Below are positions 19,683 through 28,046 of a stretch of DNA of 64,000 bases, piece by piece. The stretch spans positions 1-64,000 of the forward strand of contig JBEBSD010000018.1 in the NCBI GenBank assembly GCA_040394475.1. Reading direction: 5' to 3'. The stretch's first letter is position 1. The number at the start of each line of letters is the position of its first letter. Origin of the DNA: JBEBSD01 sp040394475. GTDB taxonomy: Bacteria > Bacteroidota > Bacteroidia > Cytophagales > Spirosomataceae. The notes beneath the pieces were generated by a model. That model was not told the DNA's origin and did not search any database. It saw only the letters and a program-made list of their open reading frames with translations. Position numbers and translations under genes: made by a program.

Positions 19683-21902
19683 ATGAAAGTACGCTTGCTT
19701 TACACAGCCGGACTCCTGCTGGCCGCGTCTGTTTTTACCGCCTCTGCCCAGCAACCCGTGCACCGGGATATTCCCTTCTGGCAGGAATACAGCATCAAGT
19801 ACCCCTACCAGCAAAAAAACGCTCCCCTCCTGCATGCCGCTTCTGACCGGAATGGCCAGGTGCAGCTCGTGGCTCAGGACGGATTGCTGCATCCTCAGAA
19901 CGGCGCATTCCTGATACCGGGCAGCCTGATCCCGGATCATACCTACCGCTTCATGAAGGATAAGAAAATAAAGGCCGTTACCCGTTATCAGGACCAGCTT
20001 GTCTACCTGTCGGACCAACTGGTCTTCAGCAACGCCTGGGCCGGGAAACTGCATACCCCGCATCAACTCCCCAATGCCCGGTTATTCGCCGGGGGCGACC
20101 AGTTTCAGTTCCTGGTCTCCGACGGGAAATCACTTCATCTGGTACAGGACGAAAAGGTCGTCTGGAAAGGTGCATTGCCGGGCGATGAAGTCCGGTCGAT
20201 CCGCTTTCAAAAGCATGCAGGTGCGTTCTGGATACTTGGAAAAAGCTCGCTGAGCGTTTATGCCCCGCGCACCCAAACGCTGAAAACGGTCTTTAAAGGC
20301 AAAGGATTTACCGCATTTGATATTGTTCCCAACCAAAACAGCCTGCTGATCGGCACCTCCGACGGCTATATCACCTATAATATAGCGACACAGGAGCAGG
20401 AAGGTGAGGTTCAGAAACGGCTGCCATGGACAGACATTAAAGCCGTCTCTACGATCGGAGACAAAATATGGTTTGGCACCACGCGCGGTGCTTTTGCCTT
20501 ACGTCCTGACGGAAAATTTGATTATTACAACGGCGAGCGCTGGATGGTCGGGTCCATTGTAACGGACATCACCCAAGGGCCGGAAAATTCCGTTTTGCTG
20601 CTCACGGACGGAGGACTGTCTCAATTGGTTTTCAACGAAATAACCCTGCATGACAAAGCCGTCTATTTCGACAAACAGGTGCGGAGCCGTCACATTCGAA
20701 ACGGCTTTAATTCCTCCCTTACCGGAATGGAAAAAGGAAATGTCAACACCGGGTACCTGTCTGATTCGGACAATGATGGCCTGTGGACTTCTATGTACCT
20801 GGGGGCTGAAGTATACCGGTACGCCGTCACCCGTGACCCGGAGGCGCTGGCCAATTGCCGCGAATCGCTGGAGGCGATGGAAAGGCTTTATACCATCACT
20901 CCCGTTCCCGGTTTTCCGGCACGTTCGTTCGAGAGAAGCGGGCACATCAACCAACTGGCCGATCCTGACCGCTGGCAGCGCTCGGCACATCCCGACTGGG
21001 ACTGGAAAGCGACCACCAGCAGTGACGAAGTCATCGGGCATGTATTTGTATTCGGGGCAATGGCCGAACTGATCGACGACCCTGACCTGAAGCAGCGTGC
21101 GATTACCTTACTGGACACGCTGATGGGGCATATCGTCCAAAACGACTGGTACCTGATCGATTATGACGGCAAACCTACGCAGTGGGGACGATGGAACCCG
21201 GAATATGTGAACGGTTTCCCTGTTTCGGTGGGCGACCGGAAGCTTAATTCTTCCAATATTGTGGCGATGCTGCAAACGGCTTACCATTTTACCGGAAAAG
21301 AGCTCTATAAAGAAAAGGCATTTGAACTCATGCAGCAGCATGGTTATTTCGACAACCTCATGCGCCCGATGGCGCTCATTGGGAAAACCGACAACGCCGA
21401 CGATCTTGCCAAGCTTTTATCCGACGGCTGGAACCACTCCGACGATGAAATGTATTTCCTGGGCTACTGGGGGCTGTACCGCTATGCCTTTAACGATACC
21501 CTGAAAACTCATTTCAAAGCGGCTATTATCGATCACTTTGAGGCCGAACGCCCGGAAAAAGAAGGGCTCTGGAATTTGTTCACGGCCATTACCGGTACTC
21601 CGGACTTTGACCTGAAAGAAGCTGTATGGTATTTACAGGAACACCCGCTCGACCTGATTGATTGGGATATTGAGAACAGCCACCGGAAGGATCTCCAACT
21701 GCTGGCCCCCAATTTCCGGAAACAGACCACGACCGAAGTGCTTCCACCCGATGAGCGTCAGGTCCAGCGGCACAACGGCAACATGTTTACCCTGGACCGC
21801 AAGCGCGGCAACGGCAGCGGAGAATCCAGCGCCGGCGACATCTGGCTGCTCCCCTATTGGCTGGGCAGGTACCTGGGCGTCATCAGCGAACCCCTCCGGT
21901 AG
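19683..21902 (+). CDS. Secreted propeller plus helical-barrel protein of unknown function
   Basis: The product (739 residues) starts with a clear signal peptide ending in TASAQ. Residues 30-330 look like a beta-propeller of the kind found in HTCS sensors (KIWFGTTRGAFALRPDG, NSLLIGTSDGYITYNI). From about 340 the sequence changes to helical repeats (SDSDNDGLWTSMYLGAEVYRYAV, GHVFVFGAMAELI, LNSSNIVAMLQTAYHFTG), like an (alpha/alpha)6 barrel of glycoside hydrolases or lyases, rich in Trp, His and acidic residues. I do not recognise the exact family. It sits behind the BNR gene and is followed by a strong terminator, so these two probably form a transcript. An enzymatic role on a glycan is an inference from fold and context. 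Confidence 0.75.
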   Translation: MKVRLLYTAGLLLAASVFTASAQQPVHRDIPFWQEYSIKYPYQQKNAPLLHAASDRNGQVQLVAQDGLLHPQNGAFLIPGSLIPDHTYRFMKDKKIKAVTRYQDQLVYLSDQLVFSNAWAGKLHTPHQLPNARLFAGGDQFQFLVSDGKSLHLVQDEKVVWKGALPGDEVRSIRFQKHAGAFWILGKSSLSVYAPRTQTLKTVFKGKGFTAFDIVPNQNSLLIGTSDGYITYNIATQEQEGEVQKRLPWTDIKAVSTIGDKIWFGTTRGAFALRPDGKFDYYNGERWMVGSIVTDITQGPENSVLLLTDGGLSQLVFNEITLHDKAVYFDKQVRSRHIRNGFNSSLTGMEKGNVNTGYLSDSDNDGLWTSMYLGAEVYRYAVTRDPEALANCRESLEAMERLYTITPVPGFPARSFERSGHINQLADPDRWQRSAHPDWDWKATTSSDEVIGHVFVFGAMAELIDDPDLKQRAITLLDTLMGHIVQNDWYLIDYDGKPTQWGRWNPEYVNGFPVSVGDRKLNSSNIVAMLQTAYHFTGKELYKEKAFELMQQHGYFDNLMRPMALIGKTDNADDLAKLLSDGWNHSDDEMYFLGYWGLYRYAFNDTLKTHFKAAIIDHFEAERPEKEGLWNLFTAITGTPDFDLKEAVWYLQEHPLDLIDWDIENSHRKDLQLLAPNFRKQTTTEVLPPDERQVQRHNGNMFTLDRKRGNGSGESSAGDIWLLPYWLGRYLGVISEPLR

Positions 21903-21932
21903 CAGGGAAGTTTAAAAAAAGCGGAAAACATT

Positions 21933-21976
21933 ATAAATCACCACCAGGCAGCTTTTAATGCCTGGTGGTGATTTAT
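21933..21976 (+). terminator. Strong intrinsic-type hairpin after the 739-residue protein gene
   Basis: An 18-base-pair perfect stem (arms at 21933-21950 and 21959-21976) carries an 8-base loop GCTTTTAA. It lies 30 bases after the stop codon. The 3' side is T-rich (TGATTTATTTCA). The A-rich left side makes it potentially bidirectional, but only the plus-strand gene ends here. Confidence 0.8.
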
Positions 21977-22020
21977 TTCAGAAATCTCCCCCTTTCCCGC
22001 AATAAAAACGCCCCAGGCCT

Positions 22021-22048
22021 AAAATCGTAAATCCAAAATCGTAAATCA
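22021..22048. repeat. 14-base tandem duplication before the acetyltransferase-like gene
   Basis: Two adjacent copies of AAAATCGTAAATC plus C or A end four bases before the ATG at 22053. They occupy the position of the ribosome binding region, so copy number could affect translation. Similar short arrays occur at 217-274 and 25741-25782. Confidence 0.7.
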
Positions 22049-22052
22049 ACCG

Positions 22053-23168
22053 ATGGCTGACATAAAAAACACTTCTTCACGGTTACTATCCGTCGACGCC
22101 CTGCGGGGATTTGATATGCTGCTGATTGCCGGTGGCGGTGCCTTTATAGAACGTCTGGAAGGAAAAACAGGCCTGTCCTGGGTCGACGCAATTGCCCGGC
22201 AACTGACCCATCCGGACTGGAACGGGTTTACTTTTTATGACTTCATCTTCCCCTTATTCCTATTTATTGCAGGCGTTTCCCTCAGCTTCTCCCTGAGCAA
22301 TGGCCTTGCGAAAGGGATTCCTGAAAAAGTATTGGTCCGGAAAGTTTTCAAAAGGCTGGTCATCCTTTTTCTCCTCGGGATCCTGGATAAAAACATTCCC
22401 GTGGATGTATTCCATCCCTCCAATATCCGTTATGGGACTGTCCTGGGCAGGATCGGGATAGCCAGTTTTTTCGGAGCCCTCTTTTTTCTGTACCTGACGC
22501 CCCGGCAGCGCCTGGGCGGTGTCGCAGCGATTTTACTGCTTTATTACGCAGCCCTGTTCCTGGTCCCGGTCCCCGGTTATGGGGCAGGAGACCTGTCGTT
22601 TGAAGGCAACCTGGTCGGCTGGTTTGACCGTACCTTTATGCCCGGCATCCTCCGCCAGGGCACCTATGATGAGAACGCGCTCCTTACCCAGTTCCCGGCA
22701 ATGTGCCTGACCGTGCTCGGAACTCTGGCAGGTGACCGGCTCCGGAACGCCGGCCTGAACGATACGACCAAAATCCTGCAGCTGACGACCGCCGGCATTG
22801 CCGCCATTGCTGCCGGCCTGATCTGGGGACTGCATTTTCCGGTCAATAAACACCTTTGGTCCAGCTCCTTTATTCTGCTGACCGCAGGGATGGCCACCCT
22901 TTTCCTGGCCGCTTTTTACGGGATTATAGACGTGTTGCGTTACCGGCGCTGGACCTTTTTCTTCGAGGTGATCGGCATGAACTCCATTACCGTATACCTC
23001 CTCTACCGCTTTATCGATTTCGAAAAATCAGCAAAAATGCTGTTCGGCGGCCTCTACCTCCAGGCCGATGCGGCCTGGCAGTCGGTTTTCAACGCATTGG
23101 GAGCGCTGGCGCTGATCTGGGGAGTGCTGTACTTTTTATATAAAAAACGTATTTTCATAAAGATATAA
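22053..23168 (+). CDS. Multi-pass membrane acyltransferase-like protein (HGSNAT/DUF5009 type)
   Basis: This inner-membrane protein of 371 residues has many hydrophobic segments. The N-terminus carries RLLSVDALRGFDMLLI followed by WNGFTFYDFIFPLFLFIAGVS, the signature of the heparan-alpha-glucosaminide N-acetyltransferase-like (DUF1624/DUF5009) family. Such proteins are thought to move an acyl group across the membrane to a sugar, and in Bacteroidota they are common in glycan loci. It follows the terminator at 21933-21976 and so may have its own promoter. The acceptor cannot be told from sequence. Confidence 0.85.
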   Translation: MADIKNTSSRLLSVDALRGFDMLLIAGGGAFIERLEGKTGLSWVDAIARQLTHPDWNGFTFYDFIFPLFLFIAGVSLSFSLSNGLAKGIPEKVLVRKVFKRLVILFLLGILDKNIPVDVFHPSNIRYGTVLGRIGIASFFGALFFLYLTPRQRLGGVAAILLLYYAALFLVPVPGYGAGDLSFEGNLVGWFDRTFMPGILRQGTYDENALLTQFPAMCLTVLGTLAGDRLRNAGLNDTTKILQLTTAGIAAIAAGLIWGLHFPVNKHLWSSSFILLTAGMATLFLAAFYGIIDVLRYRRWTFFFEVIGMNSITVYLLYRFIDFEKSAKMLFGGLYLQADAAWQSVFNALGALALIWGVLYFLYKKRIFIKI

Positions 23169-23190
23169 GGTCTCTGATCAATTCCTGCCG

Positions 23191-23244
23191 CCGCTTTCCG
23201 GGGTTTCCTTAGAAAGCGGTATCTTTCGGAGAATTTCTTCTCCG
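23191..23244 (+). other. Two hairpins between acetyltransferase-like and oxidoreductase genes
   Basis: The first hairpin pairs CCGCTTTC (23191-23198) with GAAAGCGG (23212-23219). The second pairs CGGAGAA (23227-23233) with TTCTCCG (23238-23244). They begin 22 bases after the stop at 23168. Neither is followed by a good T tract, so processing, attenuation or termination are all possible. Confidence 0.5.
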
Positions 23245-23336
23245 TACCTGTACCATTCAGGGAGAATAAGGCGGAAGATCGTCTCTTATCTAAACCAGTT
23301 CAAAATGCCCCTTACCGGCAATTAGCTTATCCTGAC

Positions 23337-24707
23337 ATGACAAAAAAAACCTTACTGGCCTCACTGACAGTGGCAGCTGCAATGTTACAATCCTGCAACC
23401 CTACGAAGACCGACGAAACCACGCAGCAACCGATTCGGTTGATGGTGGTGGATCCGGGGCATTTTCATGCCGCACTCGTCCAGAAATCCACTTATGAATC
23501 GGTAGACTCCACCGTCCATGTATACGCTCAGGAGGGTCCGGATGTGGATGCCTACCTGGACAAAATTGAAAAGTACAATACACGGGACGAAGCCCCCACC
23601 AATTGGGCGGAGCAAGTGTACCGGGGCGGTGACTTTATGGAAAAGATGCTGGCTGAGAAACCGGGCAACCTGGTGATCCTGGCGGGCAACAACCAGAAAA
23701 AAACCGACTTCATCAAGCGTTCGGTAGACGCAGGCCTTCATGTCCTCGCAGATAAGCCGATGGCGATTGATCCGGCAGGCTTTGAGCTGCTCAAAGAAGC
23801 CTTTGTTGCGGCAAAAAATAACAATGTGCTGCTGTACGATATCATGACCGAGCGGTACGAAATTACCAATACGCTGCAACGGGAACTGGCGCAGGTTCCT
23901 GCGATTTTTGGTGTCCTGCAGCAAGGAACTCCGGAAGATCCTGCCGTTGTAAAAGAAAGTGTGCACCATTTCTTCAAATACGTTTCCGGCGAACCATTGA
24001 TTCGCCCGACCTGGTTTTTTGACACGAAGCAACAGGGGGAAGGGATTGTCGATGTGACCACCCACCTGGTAGACCTGATCCAATGGAGCGCTTTTCCCGA
24101 AACCGTGATCGATTACGAAAAAGACATTGAAATCGGTAACGTAAAACGGACTCCTACCCCCCTCACGGCTGCTCAGTTCAAGCAGGTTACCAATGTCGAT
24201 AGCTATCCGGAGTTTCTGGCTAAAGATGTGCAGAACGATGTCCTGAACGTTTATGCCAACGGAGAGATTAATTATACCCTCAAAGGGATTCATTCCAAAG
24301 TCGTGGTTATCTGGAATTACCAGGCTCCGGAAGGCACCGGCGACACCCATTATTCCATCATGAAAGGCAGCAAGGCCAATCTGGTCATCCGTCAGGGCAA
24401 GGAACAGCAATTCAAACCTGTTCTCTACATTGAGCCGGTAGGGAACGATGCGGGCTACGAAGCGGACTTAACAGAAGCCTTCCGGGCCATTCAGGACAAA
24501 TTCCCCGGCATTACCCTGAAGAAAAATGCAACCGGCTGGGAAATTGCCGTACCTGCGTCTTACGATACCGGCCACGAAGCCCATTTCGCCCAGGTAGCCG
24601 AAAAATACATGGGCTTTTTGAAAGACGGAAAATTACCGGAATGGGAAGTTCCCAATATGATTGCCAAATATTACACAACAACACAGGGATTAAAAAAAGC
24701 AATGTAG
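23337..24707 (+). CDS. Gfo/Idh/MocA-type oxidoreductase, lipoprotein
   Basis: This is a 456-residue NAD(P)-type oxidoreductase with a lipoprotein signal (lipobox AMLQSC). Residues about 30-150 form the Rossmann-like part (IRLMVVDPGHFHAALVQ, then LVILAGNNQKKTDFI), and HVLADKPMAI replaces the common EKP motif with DKP. The C-terminal half matches the style of the putative-oxidoreductase C-terminal family (EGIVDVTTHLVDLIQW, then YAEKYMGFLKDGKLPEWEVPN-like ending). Export implies action outside the cytoplasm, perhaps with tightly bound cofactor, on a sugar from this locus. Its TAG stop codon is supplied by a repeat (24705-24886). Confidence 0.85.
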   Translation: MTKKTLLASLTVAAAMLQSCNPTKTDETTQQPIRLMVVDPGHFHAALVQKSTYESVDSTVHVYAQEGPDVDAYLDKIEKYNTRDEAPTNWAEQVYRGGDFMEKMLAEKPGNLVILAGNNQKKTDFIKRSVDAGLHVLADKPMAIDPAGFELLKEAFVAAKNNNVLLYDIMTERYEITNTLQRELAQVPAIFGVLQQGTPEDPAVVKESVHHFFKYVSGEPLIRPTWFFDTKQQGEGIVDVTTHLVDLIQWSAFPETVIDYEKDIEIGNVKRTPTPLTAAQFKQVTNVDSYPEFLAKDVQNDVLNVYANGEINYTLKGIHSKVVVIWNYQAPEGTGDTHYSIMKGSKANLVIRQGKEQQFKPVLYIEPVGNDAGYEADLTEAFRAIQDKFPGITLKKNATGWEIAVPASYDTGHEAHFAQVAEKYMGFLKDGKLPEWEVPNMIAKYYTTTQGLKKAM

Positions 24708-24886
24708 GGGCGTAAACATACGCCCCACACATATCGATGGTGATGATGGGTATGGGCGTAATGTTTACGCCCGTATACATCGATGATGACGGTTTGCTAG
24801 GGGCGTAAACATCGATGATGACGGTATGCTAGGGGCGTAAACATCGATGATGACGGTATGCTAGGGGCGTAAACATTACGCCCCTA
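24705..24886. repeat. Palindromic and 32-base tandem repeat between convergent genes
   Basis: The motif TAGGGGCGTAAACAT occurs four times: at 24705, 24798, 24830 and 24862, with a 32-base period for the last three. Three hairpins are formed: GGGGCGTA/TACGCCCC (24707-24726), GGGCGTAA/TTACGCCC (24754-24772) and GGGGCGTAA/TTACGCCCC (24864-24884). The linker ATCGATGATGACGG is repeated between them. The array starts in the stop codon of the oxidoreductase gene and ends in the stop codon of the repressor gene on the other strand. It probably works as a two-way terminator. Confidence 0.85.
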
Positions 24887-25678
24887 TCGTGATTTTTTTA
24901 TTTCTTCCTGCATTTCCCGGACCGCCCTGGTTAATGCCTGCAGATCCGTTTGGGGTTCGGGAAATTCCCTGGTTTCATAACTGACGAACTGCCAGATTTC
25001 CACCACCTCCGAAAGTGGCACCCGATAAGGCTCGTAGACGGTATTGAGCGAGCGCAACAATACTTCTCGCTCCAGCACGGTGACCATTTTAAAAACAAAA
25101 TCCTGTTGCTCCTTCAGGATCAGGATACAGGGAGTATCCGGCTTTATTTTTTTCCAGTCCTCGATGTAGCGTGTGGTGATATCACTGCCGTCCGGAATGG
25201 GCAGCATCGAGTCTCCCGTGATCGGGAATACGCGGTGCGTACCGGCCGGAAGGTTCGGCTTGGAAAGCTTCGGCAGTGCCGCCAGGAATTCCGGATCGGC
25301 ATATCCCTTCGGATAACCCGCTTTGGCCTTTACGGGCACATACTCAATATTCTCCTTGTTTTCAGTATCCACCGTAATCGCAAGGACCCGGATCTTTGTA
25401 CCGGTCATAAATACATCATTGCCGGATTCGAGCTCCCGCAACTGTAACTCCGACAGCCGTGAAAGATCTACCTTGAACAGACTGTCAATACTGATTTTGA
25501 AGTATTCGGAAAATTTTATCAAATCTGCAGCCGTGGGATTTTCTGTTCTTCCGCCTTCGAGAAAGGCCAGCTTAATCCTCGTCAAACCAAGCCTTCGGGA
25601 GAAATCCTCCTGCGTGAGCTTTTTCCGCTCCCTCAGAAAACGAATATTGGTGTGGAAAAAAAATTTTGCAGTTATCAT
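24884..25678 (-). CDS. XRE-type HTH / S24 LexA-like repressor
   Basis: This 264-residue protein is a LexA/CI-type self-cleaving repressor. The N-terminal HTH (about 11-66) reads IRFLRERKKLTQEDFSRRLGL, then IKLAFLEGG. The C-terminal S24 domain has a candidate Ala-Gly cleavage site at 120-121 (KAKAGYPKG), nucleophile Ser157 (GDSMLPIPDGS) and general-base Lys197 (FVFKMVT). The spacing is close to that in LexA (A84-G85, S119, K156). It is divergent from imuA-imuB-dnaE2, which makes it the likely DNA-damage regulator of that cassette. A C-terminal helical tail of about 25 residues is extra. Confidence 0.88.
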   Translation of the reverse strand: MITAKFFFHTNIRFLRERKKLTQEDFSRRLGLTRIKLAFLEGGRTENPTAADLIKFSEYFKISIDSLFKVDLSRLSELQLRELESGNDVFMTGTKIRVLAITVDTENKENIEYVPVKAKAGYPKGYADPEFLAALPKLSKPNLPAGTHRVFPITGDSMLPIPDGSDITTRYIEDWKKIKPDTPCILILKEQQDFVFKMVTVLEREVLLRSLNTVYEPYRVPLSEVVEIWQFVSYETREFPEPQTDLQALTRAVREMQEEIKKSR

Positions 25679-25706
25679 TTCAAAATGTTATTATTGGAAT
25701 CACGTA

Positions 25707-25731
25707 TTTGTTGTTAATAGCAACAAAGATA
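25707..25731 (-). promoter_or_regulatory. Candidate operator overlapping the repressor promoter
   Basis: An inverted repeat with arms TTTGTTG (25707-25713) and CAACAAA (25721-25727) around 7 bases lies between the divergent repressor and imuA genes. It overlaps a TATCTTTG box on the minus strand (25724-25731) that matches the Bacteroidota -7 consensus TAnnTTTG. The predicted transcription start would be near 25717, about 40 bases before the repressor ATG. No matching -33 box was found. The position suggests autoregulation and control of imuA by the LexA-like protein; this is inference. Confidence 0.5.
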
Positions 25732-25740
25732 GTGAAAATA

Positions 25741-25782
25741 GTTATGAGTTATGAGTTAGGAGTTAGGAGTTATGAGTTATGA
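25741..25782. repeat. Heptamer tandem array upstream of imuA
   Basis: Six consecutive 7-base units read GTTATGA, GTTATGA, GTTAGGA, GTTAGGA, GTTATGA, GTTATGA, followed by a degenerate GTTGTTA. The array sits between the candidate operator and the imuA start, where the imuA promoter spacer or leader must be. Confidence 0.85.
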
Positions 25783-25821
25783 GTTGTTACTGATGAGTAG
25801 ATGGGACAGGGGGTTATGAGA

Positions 25822-26529
25822 ATGGCTATTCTCCAAAAATTGCGGCAGGATATCCTGGCTATGGAGGGATTTAGGATGCCCGCTGAAAACCAGCGTGTCC
25901 ATTTGGGGCTGGACAGTATTGAGGAAGTATTTCCTAACCGGGTTTTCCCGACTGGTGTCATCCATGAATTCATCAGTACGGAAAGAGAAGACGCGGCGGC
26001 CACCAGTGGTTTTATGTGCGCGCTACTCGGCAGGCTCATGCACCGCGGGGGATTGTGCCTGTGGATCAGCCGGAACCGGACCCTGTTTCCGCCGGCCCTG
26101 AAATTTTTCGGCATCGACCCCGACAACGTGATTTTTATAGACGTAAAATCCGAAAAGGACCTGCTCTGGATGATTGAAGAAGCCCTTAGCTGCGAAGCGC
26201 TTTCAGCGGTTGTCGGCGAAATAAAGGACATCAGCCTGACCGGATCCCGCAGGCTGCAGCTTGCCGTAGAACAGAGCCGGGTGACCGGGCTGCTTCACCG
26301 TATCAGCCCGCGGAATCTGATGAATACGGCCTCCGTGGCGAGGTGGAAAATATCCCCCCTGGCCAGCGAATTGGAAGAAGGTCTTCCCGGAGTAGGTTAT
26401 GCACGCTGGAACGTGAGGCTTGAGAGAGTCCGCAACGGTGAGACGGGTTGCTGGCAGCTGCAATGGACCGATCATTTCAGCAGGCCCGCTCTTCCTGCAG
26501 AGCAGGCAGCGGTTTTAAAAACAGGATAA
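25822..26529 (+). CDS. imuA: ImuA-type RecA-like mutasome protein
   Basis: This is the first gene of the imuA-imuB-dnaE2 translesion cassette. The product (about 235 residues) is a RecA/SulA-like protein: the stretches VFPTGVIHEFIS, GLCLWISRNRTLFPPALKFFGIDP, VIFIDVKSEKDLLWMIEEAL and RRLQLAVEQSRVTGLL are characteristic of ImuA. A canonical Walker A motif is not obvious, as in other short ImuA proteins. ATG 25822 is chosen because AGGGGG lies 8 bases upstream; ATGs at 25801 and 25816 are in frame. Two bases separate its stop from imuB. Its likely role is to help the mutasome reach DNA lesions. Confidence 0.88.
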   Translation: MAILQKLRQDILAMEGFRMPAENQRVHLGLDSIEEVFPNRVFPTGVIHEFISTEREDAAATSGFMCALLGRLMHRGGLCLWISRNRTLFPPALKFFGIDPDNVIFIDVKSEKDLLWMIEEALSCEALSAVVGEIKDISLTGSRRLQLAVEQSRVTGLLHRISPRNLMNTASVARWKISPLASELEEGLPGVGYARWNVRLERVRNGETGCWQLQWTDHFSRPALPAEQAAVLKTG

Positions 26530-26531
26530 GG

Positions 26532-28031
26532 ATGAACAGGCGGTATGTAGCAGTCTGGTTGTCTCATTTAGCAACAGACCACCGGATAATCCTTCAGCCG
26601 GAGCTGGCGGATACTGCATTTGTGCTGGCAGCTCCCGAGCGTGGAAGGATGGTGATAAAAGCGGCGGACAGGAATGCTGAAAAACAAGGGCTTGAAACAG
26701 GAATGGCCGTAGCCGATGCACGCGCTGTGTTTCCTTCGCTGATGGTTTTGGATGAAAAACCGGAGCTGGCAAGAAAGACGCTGGACGAACTGGCCGAATG
26801 GTGTATCCGGTTTACTCCGATCGTTGCGACAGATCCCCCGGATGGCCTTGTACTGGATAGTACCGGCTGTACGCACCTCTGGGGTGGGGAACACGCCTAT
26901 TTGAAAGACCTGCTTGCAAAACTAAGAAGCAAGGGGTATGCTACCCGTGCAGCGATGGCCGACACCATAGCCACGGCATGGGCCGTGGCCCGTTACAGCC
27001 CCGCTGCGTCCCTGATCCCGGCAGGAGGCCAGGCAGCGGTCCTGGCGGCCTTGCCTCCTGCCGCTTTGCGGCTGGAGGCCGGTATATCAGAACGCATGCA
27101 AAAACTGGGCTTTTACAGGATCGGCAGGTTTATGGAAATGCCCCGGTCTGTGTTGCGGAGACGGTTCGGCCAGGATTTGCTGGTAAGGCTCGACCAGGCG
27201 TTGGGACATACCGGTGAAATCATAGAACCCATCCGGCCGGCAGCGCCCTATCAGGAGCGCCTGCCCAGCCTGGAACCCATACGCACCGCAGCGGCGATCG
27301 AATTTGGACTGAGAAAATTACTGGAAGCGCTTTGTCAGCGATTAGCCAAAGAGAATAAGGGACTGAGAAAGGCCCTTCTGACCTGTTACCGCATTGACGG
27401 GGAAATTCAGCAAATTGAAATCGGCACCAGTAGCCCCTCCTCCAGCGTGGAGCATCTCTTCAGGCTATTTCAACTGAAAATCGCGTCGATAAGGCCTGCC
27501 CTGGGAATCGACCTGTTCGAGCTGGACGCCCCGGTCGTGGAAGATACGGATCCGTTTCAGGAAACGCTCTGGAATATTTCCGGAAGCAATGATCAGGCGG
27601 CAATTGCAGAGCTGTTGGACCGTCTTACCGCCCGCGGCGGCAGGGACATCGTCCGTCGCTACCTCCCGCAGGAGCATTATTGGCCGGAACGCTCCATCAA
27701 AAAGGTTTCTTCCCTTACGGAAAAGCCACAAACTGCCTGGCGAACCGACAGGCCCAGGCCGGTAAACCTGCTTCCGCATCCAGAACTGATCCAGGTGACA
27801 GCACCGATTCCGGACTATCCGCCCATGCAGTTCCGCTACAGGGACAAGGTCCACAAGATCAGAAAAGCAGATGGACCGGAGCGTATAGAGCAGGAATGGT
27901 GGATAGCGCATGGGCTGCACCGGGATTATTATTGCGTGGAAGACGAAGACGGCGCCCGGTACTGGATCTTCCGGCTGGGCCCTTATGATGAAAACACACC
28001 CGAATGGTTCATCCACGGTTTTTTTGCCTGA
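26532..28031 (+). CDS. imuB: ImuB Y-family polymerase-like protein
   Basis: ImuB is a catalytically inactive Y-family polymerase homologue that bridges the sliding clamp and DnaE2. The product has 499 residues starting at MNRRYVAVWLSHL, just after imuA; the frame is open further upstream inside imuA, but this ATG has the family N-terminus. The first metal-binding Asp of DinB-like polymerases is absent (VAVWL in place of VDMD), and the usual DEA is replaced around VLDSTGCTHLWGG, fitting known ImuB. The C-terminal segment (DYPPMQFRYRDKVHKI, then GARYWIFRLGPYDE) resembles DUF6504. It lies 15 bases before dnaE2. Confidence 0.92.
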   Translation: MNRRYVAVWLSHLATDHRIILQPELADTAFVLAAPERGRMVIKAADRNAEKQGLETGMAVADARAVFPSLMVLDEKPELARKTLDELAEWCIRFTPIVATDPPDGLVLDSTGCTHLWGGEHAYLKDLLAKLRSKGYATRAAMADTIATAWAVARYSPAASLIPAGGQAAVLAALPPAALRLEAGISERMQKLGFYRIGRFMEMPRSVLRRRFGQDLLVRLDQALGHTGEIIEPIRPAAPYQERLPSLEPIRTAAAIEFGLRKLLEALCQRLAKENKGLRKALLTCYRIDGEIQQIEIGTSSPSSSVEHLFRLFQLKIASIRPALGIDLFELDAPVVEDTDPFQETLWNISGSNDQAAIAELLDRLTARGGRDIVRRYLPQEHYWPERSIKKVSSLTEKPQTAWRTDRPRPVNLLPHPELIQVTAPIPDYPPMQFRYRDKVHKIRKADGPERIEQEWWIAHGLHRDYYCVEDEDGARYWIFRLGPYDENTPEWFIHGFFA

Positions 28032-28046
28032 AAACTTCCAACGGTA

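Noticed and set aside
23385..24410. Minus-strand open frame of 341 codons opposite the oxidoreductase
   Set aside because: It has no domain features, overlaps a clear Gfo/Idh gene and has no start context.
24705..24886. CRISPR array
   Set aside because: The repeats are palindromic and nearly adjacent, with identical spacers, and no cas gene is in the window; it is a tandem/palindromic element.
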